DNA of 17,948 nucleotides from CAYZJK01 sp964479125 (GTDB taxonomy: Bacteria; Patescibacteriota; Saccharimonadia; Saccharimonadales; Saccharimonadaceae), in assembly GCA_964479125.1 (NCBI GenBank), contig CAYZJK010000019.1:1-17948 (forward strand). The letters run 5' to 3'. Numbering within the stretch: position 1 is the stretch's first letter; every line of letters starts with the position of its first letter. The notes below the pieces were generated by a model. That model made no database searches. It was given only the letters and a program-made list of their open reading frames with translations, and was not told where the DNA came from. Made by a program: the position numbers and the translations under genes. This document shows, piece after piece, positions 7,757-13,700 of the stretch.

Positions 7757-8143
7757 CTAGTTCATCTTTCGAAGTTCGCGAATCAGCTCGCGCGCCTTGT
7801 CGTGATCACCCCTTTTGGGGAAGTAGAAATGATTGCCGCTGGTGGCGGAACCCTTTCCGGGCTGACGGGCAATTACGCCAGCGAACTCTTTACTCTCCTT
7901 GCGGCGGACGATGAAAACACCGTCTTCCTCGTCAGAGATGAGTACTTCATGAACGATCTTGCTGTTGCCGTTGATGCATTTGAGATCGACACTTCTGGGA
8001 AGGTTCATGGCAGACTTGATGATCTGGCGGGACTCCTTATCCTTGTCTTTGATGTGTCGATTGTCGATGCCGACAACCATGTGACCGTGCTTGGTGAAAT
8101 GCTCTTCGATCTTCGAAATGATGTCCTGCTTCGAGTTGCCCAT
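7757..8143 (-). CDS. Orphan protein, paralogue of the gene at 7176-7613
   Basis: A 128-residue charged, soluble protein of unknown function, with no membrane segment. AAAGGA lies nine bases before the ATG, and it has its own promoter and terminator, so I take this strand rather than the similarly long overlapping reading frame on the plus strand. Its C-terminal half matches the neighbouring 145-residue protein by eye: V-x-I (67-69), DG (74-75), AGVIARQP (88-95), G-x-x-TS (98-102), F-x-K (108-110) and RGDHDKARELIREL (111-124), corresponding to KGEFNRFAELSRSI in the neighbour. It ends in a basic helix. Codon choice is more GC-rich than in surrounding genes. Several GK and RK pairs would suit nucleic-acid binding, but nothing proves it. 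Confidence 0.75.
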   Translation of the reverse strand: MGNSKQDIISKIEEHFTKHGHMVVGIDNRHIKDKDKESRQIIKSAMNLPRSVDLKCINGNSKIVHEVLISDEEDGVFIVRRKESKEFAGVIARQPGKGSATSGNHFYFPKRGDHDKARELIRELRKMN

Positions 8144-8183
8144 GGTGTGGGTTCCTTTCTACGATGGAATGAAGCGTGTTGCT

Positions 8184-8211
8184 AATATAACATATTTATA
8201 AAAAATTGCAA
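8184..8211 (-). promoter_or_regulatory. TTGCAA-type promoter of the 8143 orphan gene
   Basis: Minus strand: -35 TTGCAA (8206-8211), 16-nt spacer, extended -10 TGT-TATATT (hexamer 8184-8189). Predicted start near 8177 gives a leader of about 34 nt. Confidence 0.7.
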
Positions 8212-8237
8212 ACCCATTACTAAACAGTTAGTCACTA

Positions 8238-8271
8238 TAAAGTAAAAAGCCTGACACTTTCGTATCAGGCT
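8238..8271 (-). terminator. Intrinsic terminator of the frameshifted orphan gene
   Basis: Minus-strand 10-bp stem AGCCTGATAC / GTGTCAGGCT with a GAAA tetraloop (8248-8271), then TTTTTACTTT. It begins 16 bp after the stop of the downstream fragment at 8287, which supports that fragment being the true 3' end of the gene. Confidence 0.92.
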
Positions 8272-8286
8272 GTAGTTTTCCAGAAT

Positions 8287-8523
8287 CTAACTTACCGGCA
8301 CGTGACTGATCGCTTTAGCCTCGGCTGCTTCATAGGTGAGGGGATTATCCACTCTAGAGCGTAGATCGATAAATTTATCGATCCTCTCGTGGCGCTGGAG
8401 GCTAGTTTGAAATGGATGCGCCTTTGAGATTGTCCTTTGAATTTTGATGACTTCAGAGGTGGAGCTACCAGTCTTCAGAAGCTTAGCTAGTAGTTTGCCA
8501 TTAACTACGCCGATATTAGGTAT
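8287..8523 (-). pseudogene. Downstream, out-of-frame part of the 8849 orphan gene
   Basis: This minus-strand frame is open for 78 codons and ends in TAG just before a strong terminator. It has no ATG, GTG or TTG near its 5' edge, overlaps the end of the 8505-8849 frame by 19 bases and lies in the -1 frame relative to it. Its translation looks like protein rather than noise: NIGVVNGKLLAKLLKTG, then RIDKFIDLRSRVDNPLTYEA and a short tail. I read it as the C-terminal part of the gene starting at 8849, separated by a one-base indel; the joined product would be about 187 residues. No classical slippery heptamer is visible at the junction, so programmed frameshifting is less likely than mutation or an assembly error. 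Confidence 0.6.
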
Positions 8524-8849
8524 TCACCGTAGCTGATGTGTGTCCAGGTAAGGTGGCCACTCATCTCCCTGCTATCTTGCTCGTTTAGTCTTCCTTTGCG
8601 GTCGTTGAAGTTGAACTGTATATTAAGCTCCTGGCTCAAGTTCAATACTTCACAATGGCTAAAACCTTCAAACCTGAGATCCGTGTAGTTAAACTTGTAG
8701 GCAGTTGGATTGCACACTCCGCCAACTATATCGTCGTAAGGCTTGAGGGGTTCAGTTTGACCTAGGTTGATCATGAATCCGACGTCAATTATTTCTTCGC
8801 GAGTCAGCGTGGTCTGGTTAACTGATTGAGGTGCGCCTTTTCCTTGCAT
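8505..8849 (-). CDS. Orphan protein, N-terminal part of a probably frameshifted gene
   Basis: I do not recognise this 114-residue product. It has no signal peptide or membrane segment. The middle (NYTDLRFEGFSHCEVLNLSQELNIQF, about 54-79) suggests a beta-rich fold. AAGGAG lies five bases before the ATG and an extended -10 (TGA-TATAAT, 8886-8894) lies about 37 bases upstream, so expression is plausible. The frame stops at 8505, but coding-like sequence continues in the -1 frame to 8287, where a terminator sits. The reading frame therefore appears broken near 8507-8523. If it is truly intact as a short gene, more than 200 bases of leftover sequence would separate it from its terminator. Confidence 0.6.
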   Translation of the reverse strand: MQGKGAPQSVNQTTLTREEIIDVGFMINLGQTEPLKPYDDIVGGVCNPTAYKFNYTDLRFEGFSHCEVLNLSQELNIQFNFNDRKGRLNEQDSREMSGHLTWTHISYGEYLISA

Positions 8850-8885
8850 GAATACTCCTTGAGTAGGTGGGCGACAGGGGAGGTA

Positions 8886-8894
8886 ATTATATCA
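8886..8894 (-). promoter_or_regulatory. Extended -10 promoter of the 8849 orphan gene
   Basis: Minus strand TGA-TATAAT, a perfect -10 with a TGn extension. The -35 region reads TTTACG or TTTTAC and is weak. It is the only orphan promoter here without TTGCAA. Confidence 0.55.
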
Positions 8895-8934
8895 TCTATA
8901 TGCTATACGTAAAAACCCTAGTAGTTTATCTAAA

Positions 8935-8961
8935 TTAGCACTCGGCGGTTGCAAGTGCTAA
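8935..8961. promoter_or_regulatory. CIRCE operator (HrcA binding site)
   Basis: TTAGCACTC-N9-AAGTGCTAA. This matches the CIRCE consensus TTAGCACTC-N9-GAGTGCTAA at all but one position. CIRCE is bound by the heat-shock repressor HrcA. It sits upstream of groES, and its right half overlaps the -35 of the promoter, so bound HrcA would block RNA polymerase. Confidence 0.93.
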
Positions 8962-8977
8962 TTTTATTTCGTATAAT
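8949..8977 (+). promoter_or_regulatory. groES-groEL promoter
   Basis: -35 TTGCAA (8949-8954) inside CIRCE, 17-nt spacer, perfect -10 TATAAT (8972-8977). Predicted start near 8984, with AGGAGG at 9006-9011 before the GTG start. Confidence 0.8.
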
Positions 8978-9018
8978 TAATTTGTAGATTAATGAAAGTA
9001 TTAATAGGAGGAGTTGTT

Positions 9019-9285
9019 GTGAAATCACCGATTACACCGATGGCTGATCGCGTTGTTTTAGTACGTGAAAAGCCTCAAGAGAAAACCGCGAATGGATTGT
9101 ATCTTCCTGATACAGCTAAAGAAAAGCCAATTATGGCCAAGGTTATAGCAATAGGTACTGATGTAAAGAACGTAGCTGTCGATGATCAGGTGGTCTACAA
9201 AGAATACTCAACGACTGAGCTAAAGATTGATGGCGTTGAATACTTAATACTAAAAGAAGAAGATATCTTAGCGAAGCTTGCTTAG
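9019..9285 (+). CDS. groES: Co-chaperonin GroES
   Basis: The 10-kDa lid of the GroEL chamber, working as a heptamer in the cytoplasm. From GTG 9019 it is 88 residues (family about 95): ITPMADRVVLVREKPQEKTANGLYLP, with a mobile loop near residues 17-30 in which GLYL replaces the usual GIVL that docks on GroEL, then KVIAIGTD, VDDQVVYKEYSTTELKIDGVEYLILKEEDILAKL. I chose GTG 9019 because AGGAGG ends seven bases before it; the upstream in-frame ATG at 8992 lies only a few bases after the predicted transcription start, has no ribosome site, and would add nine non-family residues. The roof loop is short, consistent with the reduced length. The stop codon is embedded in the groEL ribosome-binding site. 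Confidence 0.93.
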   Translation: MKSPITPMADRVVLVREKPQEKTANGLYLPDTAKEKPIMAKVIAIGTDVKNVAVDDQVVYKEYSTTELKIDGVEYLILKEEDILAKLA

Positions 9286-9294
9286 GAGGTAAAC

Positions 9295-10944
9295 ATGGCA
9301 AAGAAAGTTTTTTATGCAGATGATGCCCGCCGACGGGTACTTGGCGGAGCCGAGAGTCTATATGACGCTGTAAAGGTTACTTACGGACCTAAGGGCGGTA
9401 ACGTAGTTATTTCTAAGAGTTACGGCGCTCCAACTGTTACTCACGATGGTGTGACTGTAGCCGAAAGTGTCGATATTCCTGAAGTAGATGATGAAACTTT
9501 AGGCTATAAGGTAGGTGCTGAACTTATTAAACAGGCAGCGACTAAGCTCAACAAGGTAGCTGGTGACGGAACAACAACTGTAACTGTTCTTACTTACCAT
9601 ATCCTGAAAGAAGCTAACCGGCTAATTGCAGCTGGTCATAACCCACAAGAGTTGCGTAAGGGTATTGAAGCAGCTGGCGCTGAAGTGGTTAAAGAGCTAG
9701 ACGGTCTTAAGGAGTCAATCGAAGGGCGCAAGGAGCGTGTGGCTGAGGTAGCTACAATTTCAGCTGGCAGTGAAGAGATTGGTGAGCTAATCGCTTCAGT
9801 TATTGAGAAGATTGGTAAAGACGGTGTGGTTACTGTTGAGGCTGGTCAGGGTTTAGACATGGAATCTGAAGTAGTTGAAGGTTTCTCAATTGACCGTGGC
9901 TTTACCAGTGCTCTATTCGTAACAGATGTAAACCGACAAGAAGCTGTTTATGAAAAGCCTTCAATTGTAATTACCGACAAGAAGCTTTCAAGCGTTCAGG
10001 ATGTAGCGCCGATTCTAGAGAAACTAGCTCAGGCTGGTAAAAAGGATCTAGTGCTTATCGCAGAAGAGGTTGAAGGTGAAGCTCTTAGCGTAATGGTTCT
10101 CAACAAGCTAAAGGGTGTATTCAACAGTGTAGCGATTAAAGCGCCAAGCTTTGGTGATCGCCGTAAAGAGATTTTCGAAGATATCGCTGTACTAACTGGC
10201 GCTACAGTTGTTAGTGAAGAGCGCGGTATGACTTTTGAAAACACCGGGCTAGAGGTAATTGGTTCAGCTCGTAAGGTAATTGTTGGCAAGAATGAAAGCA
10301 CAATTATTGAAGGTGCTGGTCGCAAGAGTGATGTGGAGGCTCGAATCGAGCTAATCAACAGTCAGGCTGTAGAAGCTCAGAGTTCATACGATCGAGAGCA
10401 GCTAGAGCAGCGAGCAGCTGCACTAAGTGGTAAGGTAGCTGTCATTAAGGTTGGTGGTGTTTCAGAGACTGAAATCGATGAAAAGAAATACCGAGTTGAT
10501 GACGCTGTAGCTTCAACTAAGGCCGCACTAGCTGATGGTATCGTTGCAGGAGGAGGAGTTACTCTTGTAAACCTATCACAGAAGATTGATGCTGACGGAT
10601 CGGACTCAATCAGCGCTGGTAAGTTAATCCTTAAGAATGCTCTAAAGCAGCCGTTTATCCAGATCATGAAGAATGCTGGGCTAAACAGCGAAGCACTACT
10701 TGCACAAGTTGAGGCTGCTAAGCCAGGCCTAGGTGTTAACGTTATGGAGCCAGAAAAGGGTCTTCAGGATGTTAAGAAGGCTGGTGTAATTGATCCAGTT
10801 CGCGTAACTAAGGAAGCAGTTCTAAATTCAGTATCGATTGCAGCGACAGCAGCTACAATGGGCGCTCTAGTGGTAGAGCTTCCTGAGAAGGAAGATCTGA
10901 GCGCTGGAATGGGTGGAGGAATGCCTGGCATGGGCATGATGTAG
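9295..10944 (+). CDS. groEL: Chaperonin GroEL
   Basis: The 60-kDa chaperonin subunit that folds proteins in an ATP-driven double ring. At 549 residues it is full length. Visible are the nucleotide-binding GPKGGNVV (31-38) and AGDGTTTVTVL (89-99), ISAGSEEIGELIA in the intermediate domain, the apical segment EALSVMVLNKLKGVFNSVAIKAPSFGDRR, VDDAVASTKAALADGIVAGGG carrying the catalytic Asp, and a Gly/Met-rich tail (GMGGGMPGMGMM). The usual GPKGRN arginine is glycine here. AGGAGG overlaps the groES stop and lies five bases before the ATG, so the two genes are co-translated from one CIRCE-controlled mRNA that ends at the terminator at 10969. Confidence 0.98.
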   Translation: MAKKVFYADDARRRVLGGAESLYDAVKVTYGPKGGNVVISKSYGAPTVTHDGVTVAESVDIPEVDDETLGYKVGAELIKQAATKLNKVAGDGTTTVTVLTYHILKEANRLIAAGHNPQELRKGIEAAGAEVVKELDGLKESIEGRKERVAEVATISAGSEEIGELIASVIEKIGKDGVVTVEAGQGLDMESEVVEGFSIDRGFTSALFVTDVNRQEAVYEKPSIVITDKKLSSVQDVAPILEKLAQAGKKDLVLIAEEVEGEALSVMVLNKLKGVFNSVAIKAPSFGDRRKEIFEDIAVLTGATVVSEERGMTFENTGLEVIGSARKVIVGKNESTIIEGAGRKSDVEARIELINSQAVEAQSSYDREQLEQRAAALSGKVAVIKVGGVSETEIDEKKYRVDDAVASTKAALADGIVAGGGVTLVNLSQKIDADGSDSISAGKLILKNALKQPFIQIMKNAGLNSEALLAQVEAAKPGLGVNVMEPEKGLQDVKKAGVIDPVRVTKEAVLNSVSIAATAATMGALVVELPEKEDLSAGMGGGMPGMGMM

Positions 10945-10968
10945 TCAAATTACATTTCATCTATACAA

Positions 10969-11003
10969 AACAAACCCCTCTGAACCGAGGGGTTTGTTGT
11001 TTT
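10969..11003 (+). terminator. Terminator of the groES-groEL operon
   Basis: Twelve-bp stem AACAAACCCCTC / GAGGGGTTTGTT with a TGAACC loop (10969-10998), followed by GTTTT. It lies 24 bp after the groEL stop. Confidence 0.92.
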
Positions 11004-11014
11004 ATATGTATAGG

Positions 11015-11020
11015 TATACT
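11015..11020 (+). promoter_or_regulatory. Leaderless promoter of the glycosyltransferase gene
   Basis: TATACT with seven bases (AGATAGT) before ATG 11028. There is no Shine-Dalgarno, so the transcript should begin at or next to the start codon. Confidence 0.6.
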
Positions 11021-11027
11021 AGATAGT

Positions 11028-12002
11028 ATGGAAACAATCCTCATTCAGATTGCTAGCTACCGTGACTGGGAATTAGTTAACACGATTGAATCGGCCATAG
11101 ATAAGGCCAGTAATGCCGATAGGTTGAGGTTTGCTATTGTGGTGCAAGACGCGCCAGATAACTTTTCTAAATTAGATAAGTATATTCAAGACCCTAGGTT
11201 TAAGATTAAATTTCAAAGTTGGCGCGAGGCTAGGGGAGTGGGGCTAGCTCGCTTTCAAACTGATGAGATGTATCAAGGGGAGGATTTTTACTTCCAGATT
11301 GACGCTCATATGAGATTTAAGGAGGGGTGGGACTCGGCTCTAATTCATGAATGGAAGCTCCTTAATGATCCTAATGCTATATTATCTTCGTATCCACCTG
11401 CTTATAGGTATGACAAGAATGGTGAGGAAGAGTATATCGCTAGTAACCCTAACCGCTTAATAGTACATGATATGTTCATGGAAACCATCCCTGTCTTTTT
11501 CGGACATGCTATTCCTGACCCAGTAATAGGAACTCGGGGCGCATTTGTAGCTGGCGGTATGCAGTTTGGGCCAGGATTAGTTTGCCAGAAGGTGCCGTAC
11601 GAAAAAGAAATAAGCTTTATTGGCGAAGAGGTGGTTCATTCTCTGAGGTTGTATAGAGCAGGGTATAGAATATACACCCCAATTAATCAGGTGGTATATC
11701 ATCTATATCTCAGAAGTGAGAATCAGGAAGAGTCACATCATTTCTGGGTAGACTTTCTCGAAGACGAAGAGCTTAAACCGATTTATCAAGCTATGAACAC
11801 CAAAAGTTATCGGACGGTTATGTCACACCTTGAGGGTAGGCATGAAGTTGAACCCGAAATAGTAAGGCAGTTTGAAAATTTTGCAGGTGTAGATTTTAAA
11901 ACCCAAAAAGTACACCCTGACACCTATGAGGTGCCGCCTTTGCCAATGTCTGACAATGATGAATGGCGTAAAGAATCAATCGCAGCAAAAAAGCAGAACT
12001 AG
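11028..12002 (+). CDS. GT60/PF11397-type glycosyltransferase (GlcNAc transferase family)
   Basis: A 324-residue soluble GT-A-type glycosyltransferase. The N-terminus IQIASYRDWELVNTIESAIDKA, then WREARGVGLARFQTDEMYQGEDFYFQIDAHMRFKEGWD, match the family named after Dictyostelium Skp1 GlcNAc transferase (CAZy GT60, Pfam GlcNAc PF11397). D92-A-H94 in QIDAHMRF stands where the family has its DxD-like metal motif. Further conserved-looking parts are RGAFVAGGMQFGPG and EEVVHSLRLYRAGYRIYTP, the likely acceptor and C-terminal part of the fold. No membrane segment or signal is seen, so it acts in the cytoplasm or at the inner membrane face. In eukaryotes the family glycosylates hydroxyproline; bacterial members are of unknown acceptor. 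It forms a single-gene unit, and its stop codon lies in the loop of its own terminator. Confidence 0.78.
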   Translation: METILIQIASYRDWELVNTIESAIDKASNADRLRFAIVVQDAPDNFSKLDKYIQDPRFKIKFQSWREARGVGLARFQTDEMYQGEDFYFQIDAHMRFKEGWDSALIHEWKLLNDPNAILSSYPPAYRYDKNGEEEYIASNPNRLIVHDMFMETIPVFFGHAIPDPVIGTRGAFVAGGMQFGPGLVCQKVPYEKEISFIGEEVVHSLRLYRAGYRIYTPINQVVYHLYLRSENQEESHHFWVDFLEDEELKPIYQAMNTKSYRTVMSHLEGRHEVEPEIVRQFENFAGVDFKTQKVHPDTYEVPPLPMSDNDEWRKESIAAKKQN

Positions 12003-12014
12003 GTTCTGCTTTTT
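11987..12014. terminator. Bidirectional terminator containing the glycosyltransferase stop codon
   Basis: AAAAAA-GCAGAAC-TAG-GTTCTGC-TTTTT. The seven-bp GC-containing stem is flanked by an A tract and a T tract, so it works in both directions. The three-base loop is the TAG stop codon of the glycosyltransferase. It also serves the convergent gene at 12035. Confidence 0.88.
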
Positions 12015-12034
12015 AAATTGCTCTGATCGACTGA

Positions 12035-12517
12035 CTATCGGCTAGTTGCTTCGCCCTGATCATGCGGAGCGTTAGTTCGGTTTGTTAGATAATCAATTTC
12101 TTTAATGATATCTAATAGAGCCATAGCGCGACGTCCTTCATCCTCAATCTGCTTAGCAGTTTCGTGTGCAGGAGGAATAAGGGTTTCATCATCGGTTGAG
12201 CGGATAAGTAGTAGGTAGGTGTCGAACTTTTCATCCGCAGGTAGAACTAGCTTGCCAATAAGAGGGCGTAGTTCTTGAATGGCTGCACCTTTAACTGACT
12301 CTAGGTCAGTTGTAGATGAACTGGCTTCAGCTTCTGGCTGCTTTTCTGCTAGGTCAATGGCTAGCGGAGTAGCAGCTGGAGCTGGAGTCTGTGGAGCCGG
12401 AGTTTCTGGCTCAGGTTCTGGAGTTTCAATCATGTTGTTTACTCCAGCAAGAGCTTTAGCTAGCTCTTGGTCATCACTTATATTAGTTGTCTGATTGTCA
12501 TCCGGTTCTATATTCAT
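12035..12517 (-). CDS. Hypothetical protein with Pro/Ala/Glu-rich linker and helical C-terminal domain
   Basis: A 160-residue acidic protein I can only describe. Residues 1-30 are acidic; about 30-75 is a low-complexity linker (ETPEPEPETPAPQTPAPAAT); 80-145 looks like a compact helical domain (IQELRPLIGKLVLPADEKFDTYLLLIRSTDD, then EDEGRRAMALLDIIKEIDYL); the tail is disordered. There is no signal peptide or TM segment. I chose ATG 12517 because AGGGG lies five bases before it; a longer frame from 12562 has no ribosome site and overlaps the -10. The layout suggests an adaptor-like cytoplasmic protein with a tethered domain, but that is inference. It is divergent from the isomerase gene, with 89 bp between starts and an almost identical ribosome-binding site (AGGGGTGG) on each side. 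Confidence 0.8.
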   Translation of the reverse strand: MNIEPDDNQTTNISDDQELAKALAGVNNMIETPEPEPETPAPQTPAPAATPLAIDLAEKQPEAEASSSTTDLESVKGAAIQELRPLIGKLVLPADEKFDTYLLLIRSTDDETLIPPAHETAKQIEDEGRRAMALLDIIKEIDYLTNRTNAPHDQGEATSR

Positions 12518-12561
12518 CGCCACCCCTAAAATATTACATTCCTTTAGTGAATACTGTATCA

Positions 12562-12571
12562 TATAATTATA
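12562..12571. promoter_or_regulatory. Overlapping divergent -10 elements
   Basis: ATAATTAT core: plus-strand TATAAT at 12562-12567 for the isomerase, and minus-strand TATAAT at 12566-12571 for the 12517 gene. The two hexamers overlap by two bases, so both polymerases cannot bind at once. Neither has a good -35. Confidence 0.5.
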
Positions 12572-12606
12572 GACATAAGCAATATATTTACTGAACAGGG
12601 GTGGGA

Positions 12607-13644
12607 ATGTTAGACGACTTTAATCTTATTGGTCAGAGAGATCCTCAAGGTGCGCTAGATGTAGCAGCGAGCCAGTGGAATCAGGCAAATACTGAAATTG
12701 AAATTAACAATAGCGATCACGATGGTCGGCAGATTAAGAATGTAGTTGTAGCTGGCATGGGCGGTTCGGCTCTATCAGCTCTGCTAGCTAAGAATTGGCT
12801 AGAGAGTGAATTAAATGTTCCAATCGAGGTGGTGAGAACCTATAATTTACCGAACTATGTCGGGCATAATACACTAGTCATTGCTAGTAGCTATTCAGGT
12901 AATACTGAAGAGACTGTTTCATGTTATGACCAGGCTATGGAGCGTGGCGCTCAGCTAACAGTAGTAGCTAGTGGCGGAAAGCTAGTGGAAAAATCCCAAC
13001 ACGACAACGTAGCTCATGTGGTCGTACCTGGCGGTATGCAACCACGCATGACCACAATTCAGGGGCTTAGAGCTCTGATGAAGTTGTTTGCTCACTTTGG
13101 TGTAACTGACGAGAGCTACTATCACCAAATTGCGTCTTATGCGGACTGGCTCAAAAGCGAAGTTCAGAATTGGACAAAAGATGTCACCACCGATCGCAAC
13201 GCCGCCAAGCAAATTGCGCTCTATAGTGTAGGCAAGACACCTGTGTTTTATGCTGGACACATTATGAGCCCAGTGGCGTATAAGTGGAAAATTAGCTGGA
13301 ATGAGAATGCTAAGAATTTAGCTTTTTATAATGAACTGCCAGAATTCAACCATAATGAATTTATGGGCTGGACTAGTCATCCTGTACATAAGCCATTTGT
13401 AGTTTTCGACCTCCTTAGTACCCATGAGCATGAACGAACTAAGCGACGCTTTGAGGTGACTGATAGACTACTTAGCGGTATGCGACCTAAGGCACATATC
13501 GTTAACCTTAGGGGAGAGACAATTCTCGCTCAAATGCTTTGGTCAGCCATATTAGCTGATTTCGCTAGCGTATATACCGCTATACTAAACGGTGTTAATC
13601 CAACTCCAGTTGAGTTAATTGAAAAGTTTAAGGCTGAGTTATAG
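12607..13644 (+). CDS. SIS-domain phosphoglucose/phosphomannose isomerase
   Basis: A 345-residue bifunctional PGI/PMI-type isomerase that would interconvert fructose-6-P with glucose-6-P and mannose-6-P in the cytoplasm. Visible are MLDDFN at the N-terminus, the SIS sugar-phosphate loops GMGGSALS (50-57) and SSYSGNTEET (94-103), PGGMQPRM (141-148), and the C-terminal catalytic segment SWNENAKNLAFYNELPEFNHNEFMGW (about 230-255), with the Glu and His expected to act as base and ring-opening residues. It is too short for classical PGI and fits the archaeal/CPR-type family. I prefer ATG 12607, preceded by AGGGG at the right distance, to the in-frame GTG 12601, which lies inside that site. It is the only carbon-metabolism enzyme in the window and could feed sugar-nucleotide synthesis. 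Confidence 0.9.
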   Translation: MLDDFNLIGQRDPQGALDVAASQWNQANTEIEINNSDHDGRQIKNVVVAGMGGSALSALLAKNWLESELNVPIEVVRTYNLPNYVGHNTLVIASSYSGNTEETVSCYDQAMERGAQLTVVASGGKLVEKSQHDNVAHVVVPGGMQPRMTTIQGLRALMKLFAHFGVTDESYYHQIASYADWLKSEVQNWTKDVTTDRNAAKQIALYSVGKTPVFYAGHIMSPVAYKWKISWNENAKNLAFYNELPEFNHNEFMGWTSHPVHKPFVVFDLLSTHEHERTKRRFEVTDRLLSGMRPKAHIVNLRGETILAQMLWSAILADFASVYTAILNGVNPTPVELIEKFKAEL

Positions 13645-13664
13645 ATGAATCTCTAGCAAAGGAG

Positions 13665-13691
13665 AAAGGCCTGCATTTCTGCAGGCCTTTT
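13665..13691. terminator. Bidirectional intrinsic terminator
   Basis: Eleven-bp stem AAAGGCCTGCA / TGCAGGCCTTT with a TTTC loop (GAAA on the minus strand), flanked by A and T runs. It serves the isomerase and the convergent orphan gene at 13701. Confidence 0.92.
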
Positions 13692-13700
13692 GAGTTGAGG

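Noticed and set aside
7802..8185. Plus-strand 127-codon frame opposite the 8143 orphan
   Set aside because: No ribosome-binding site or promoter. The minus strand has AAAGGA, a TTGCAA promoter, a terminator and a recognisable paralogue.
8992..9018. ATG start nine codons upstream for GroES
   Set aside because: It sits a few bases after the predicted transcription start with no ribosome site, while AGGAGG is correctly spaced for GTG 9019.
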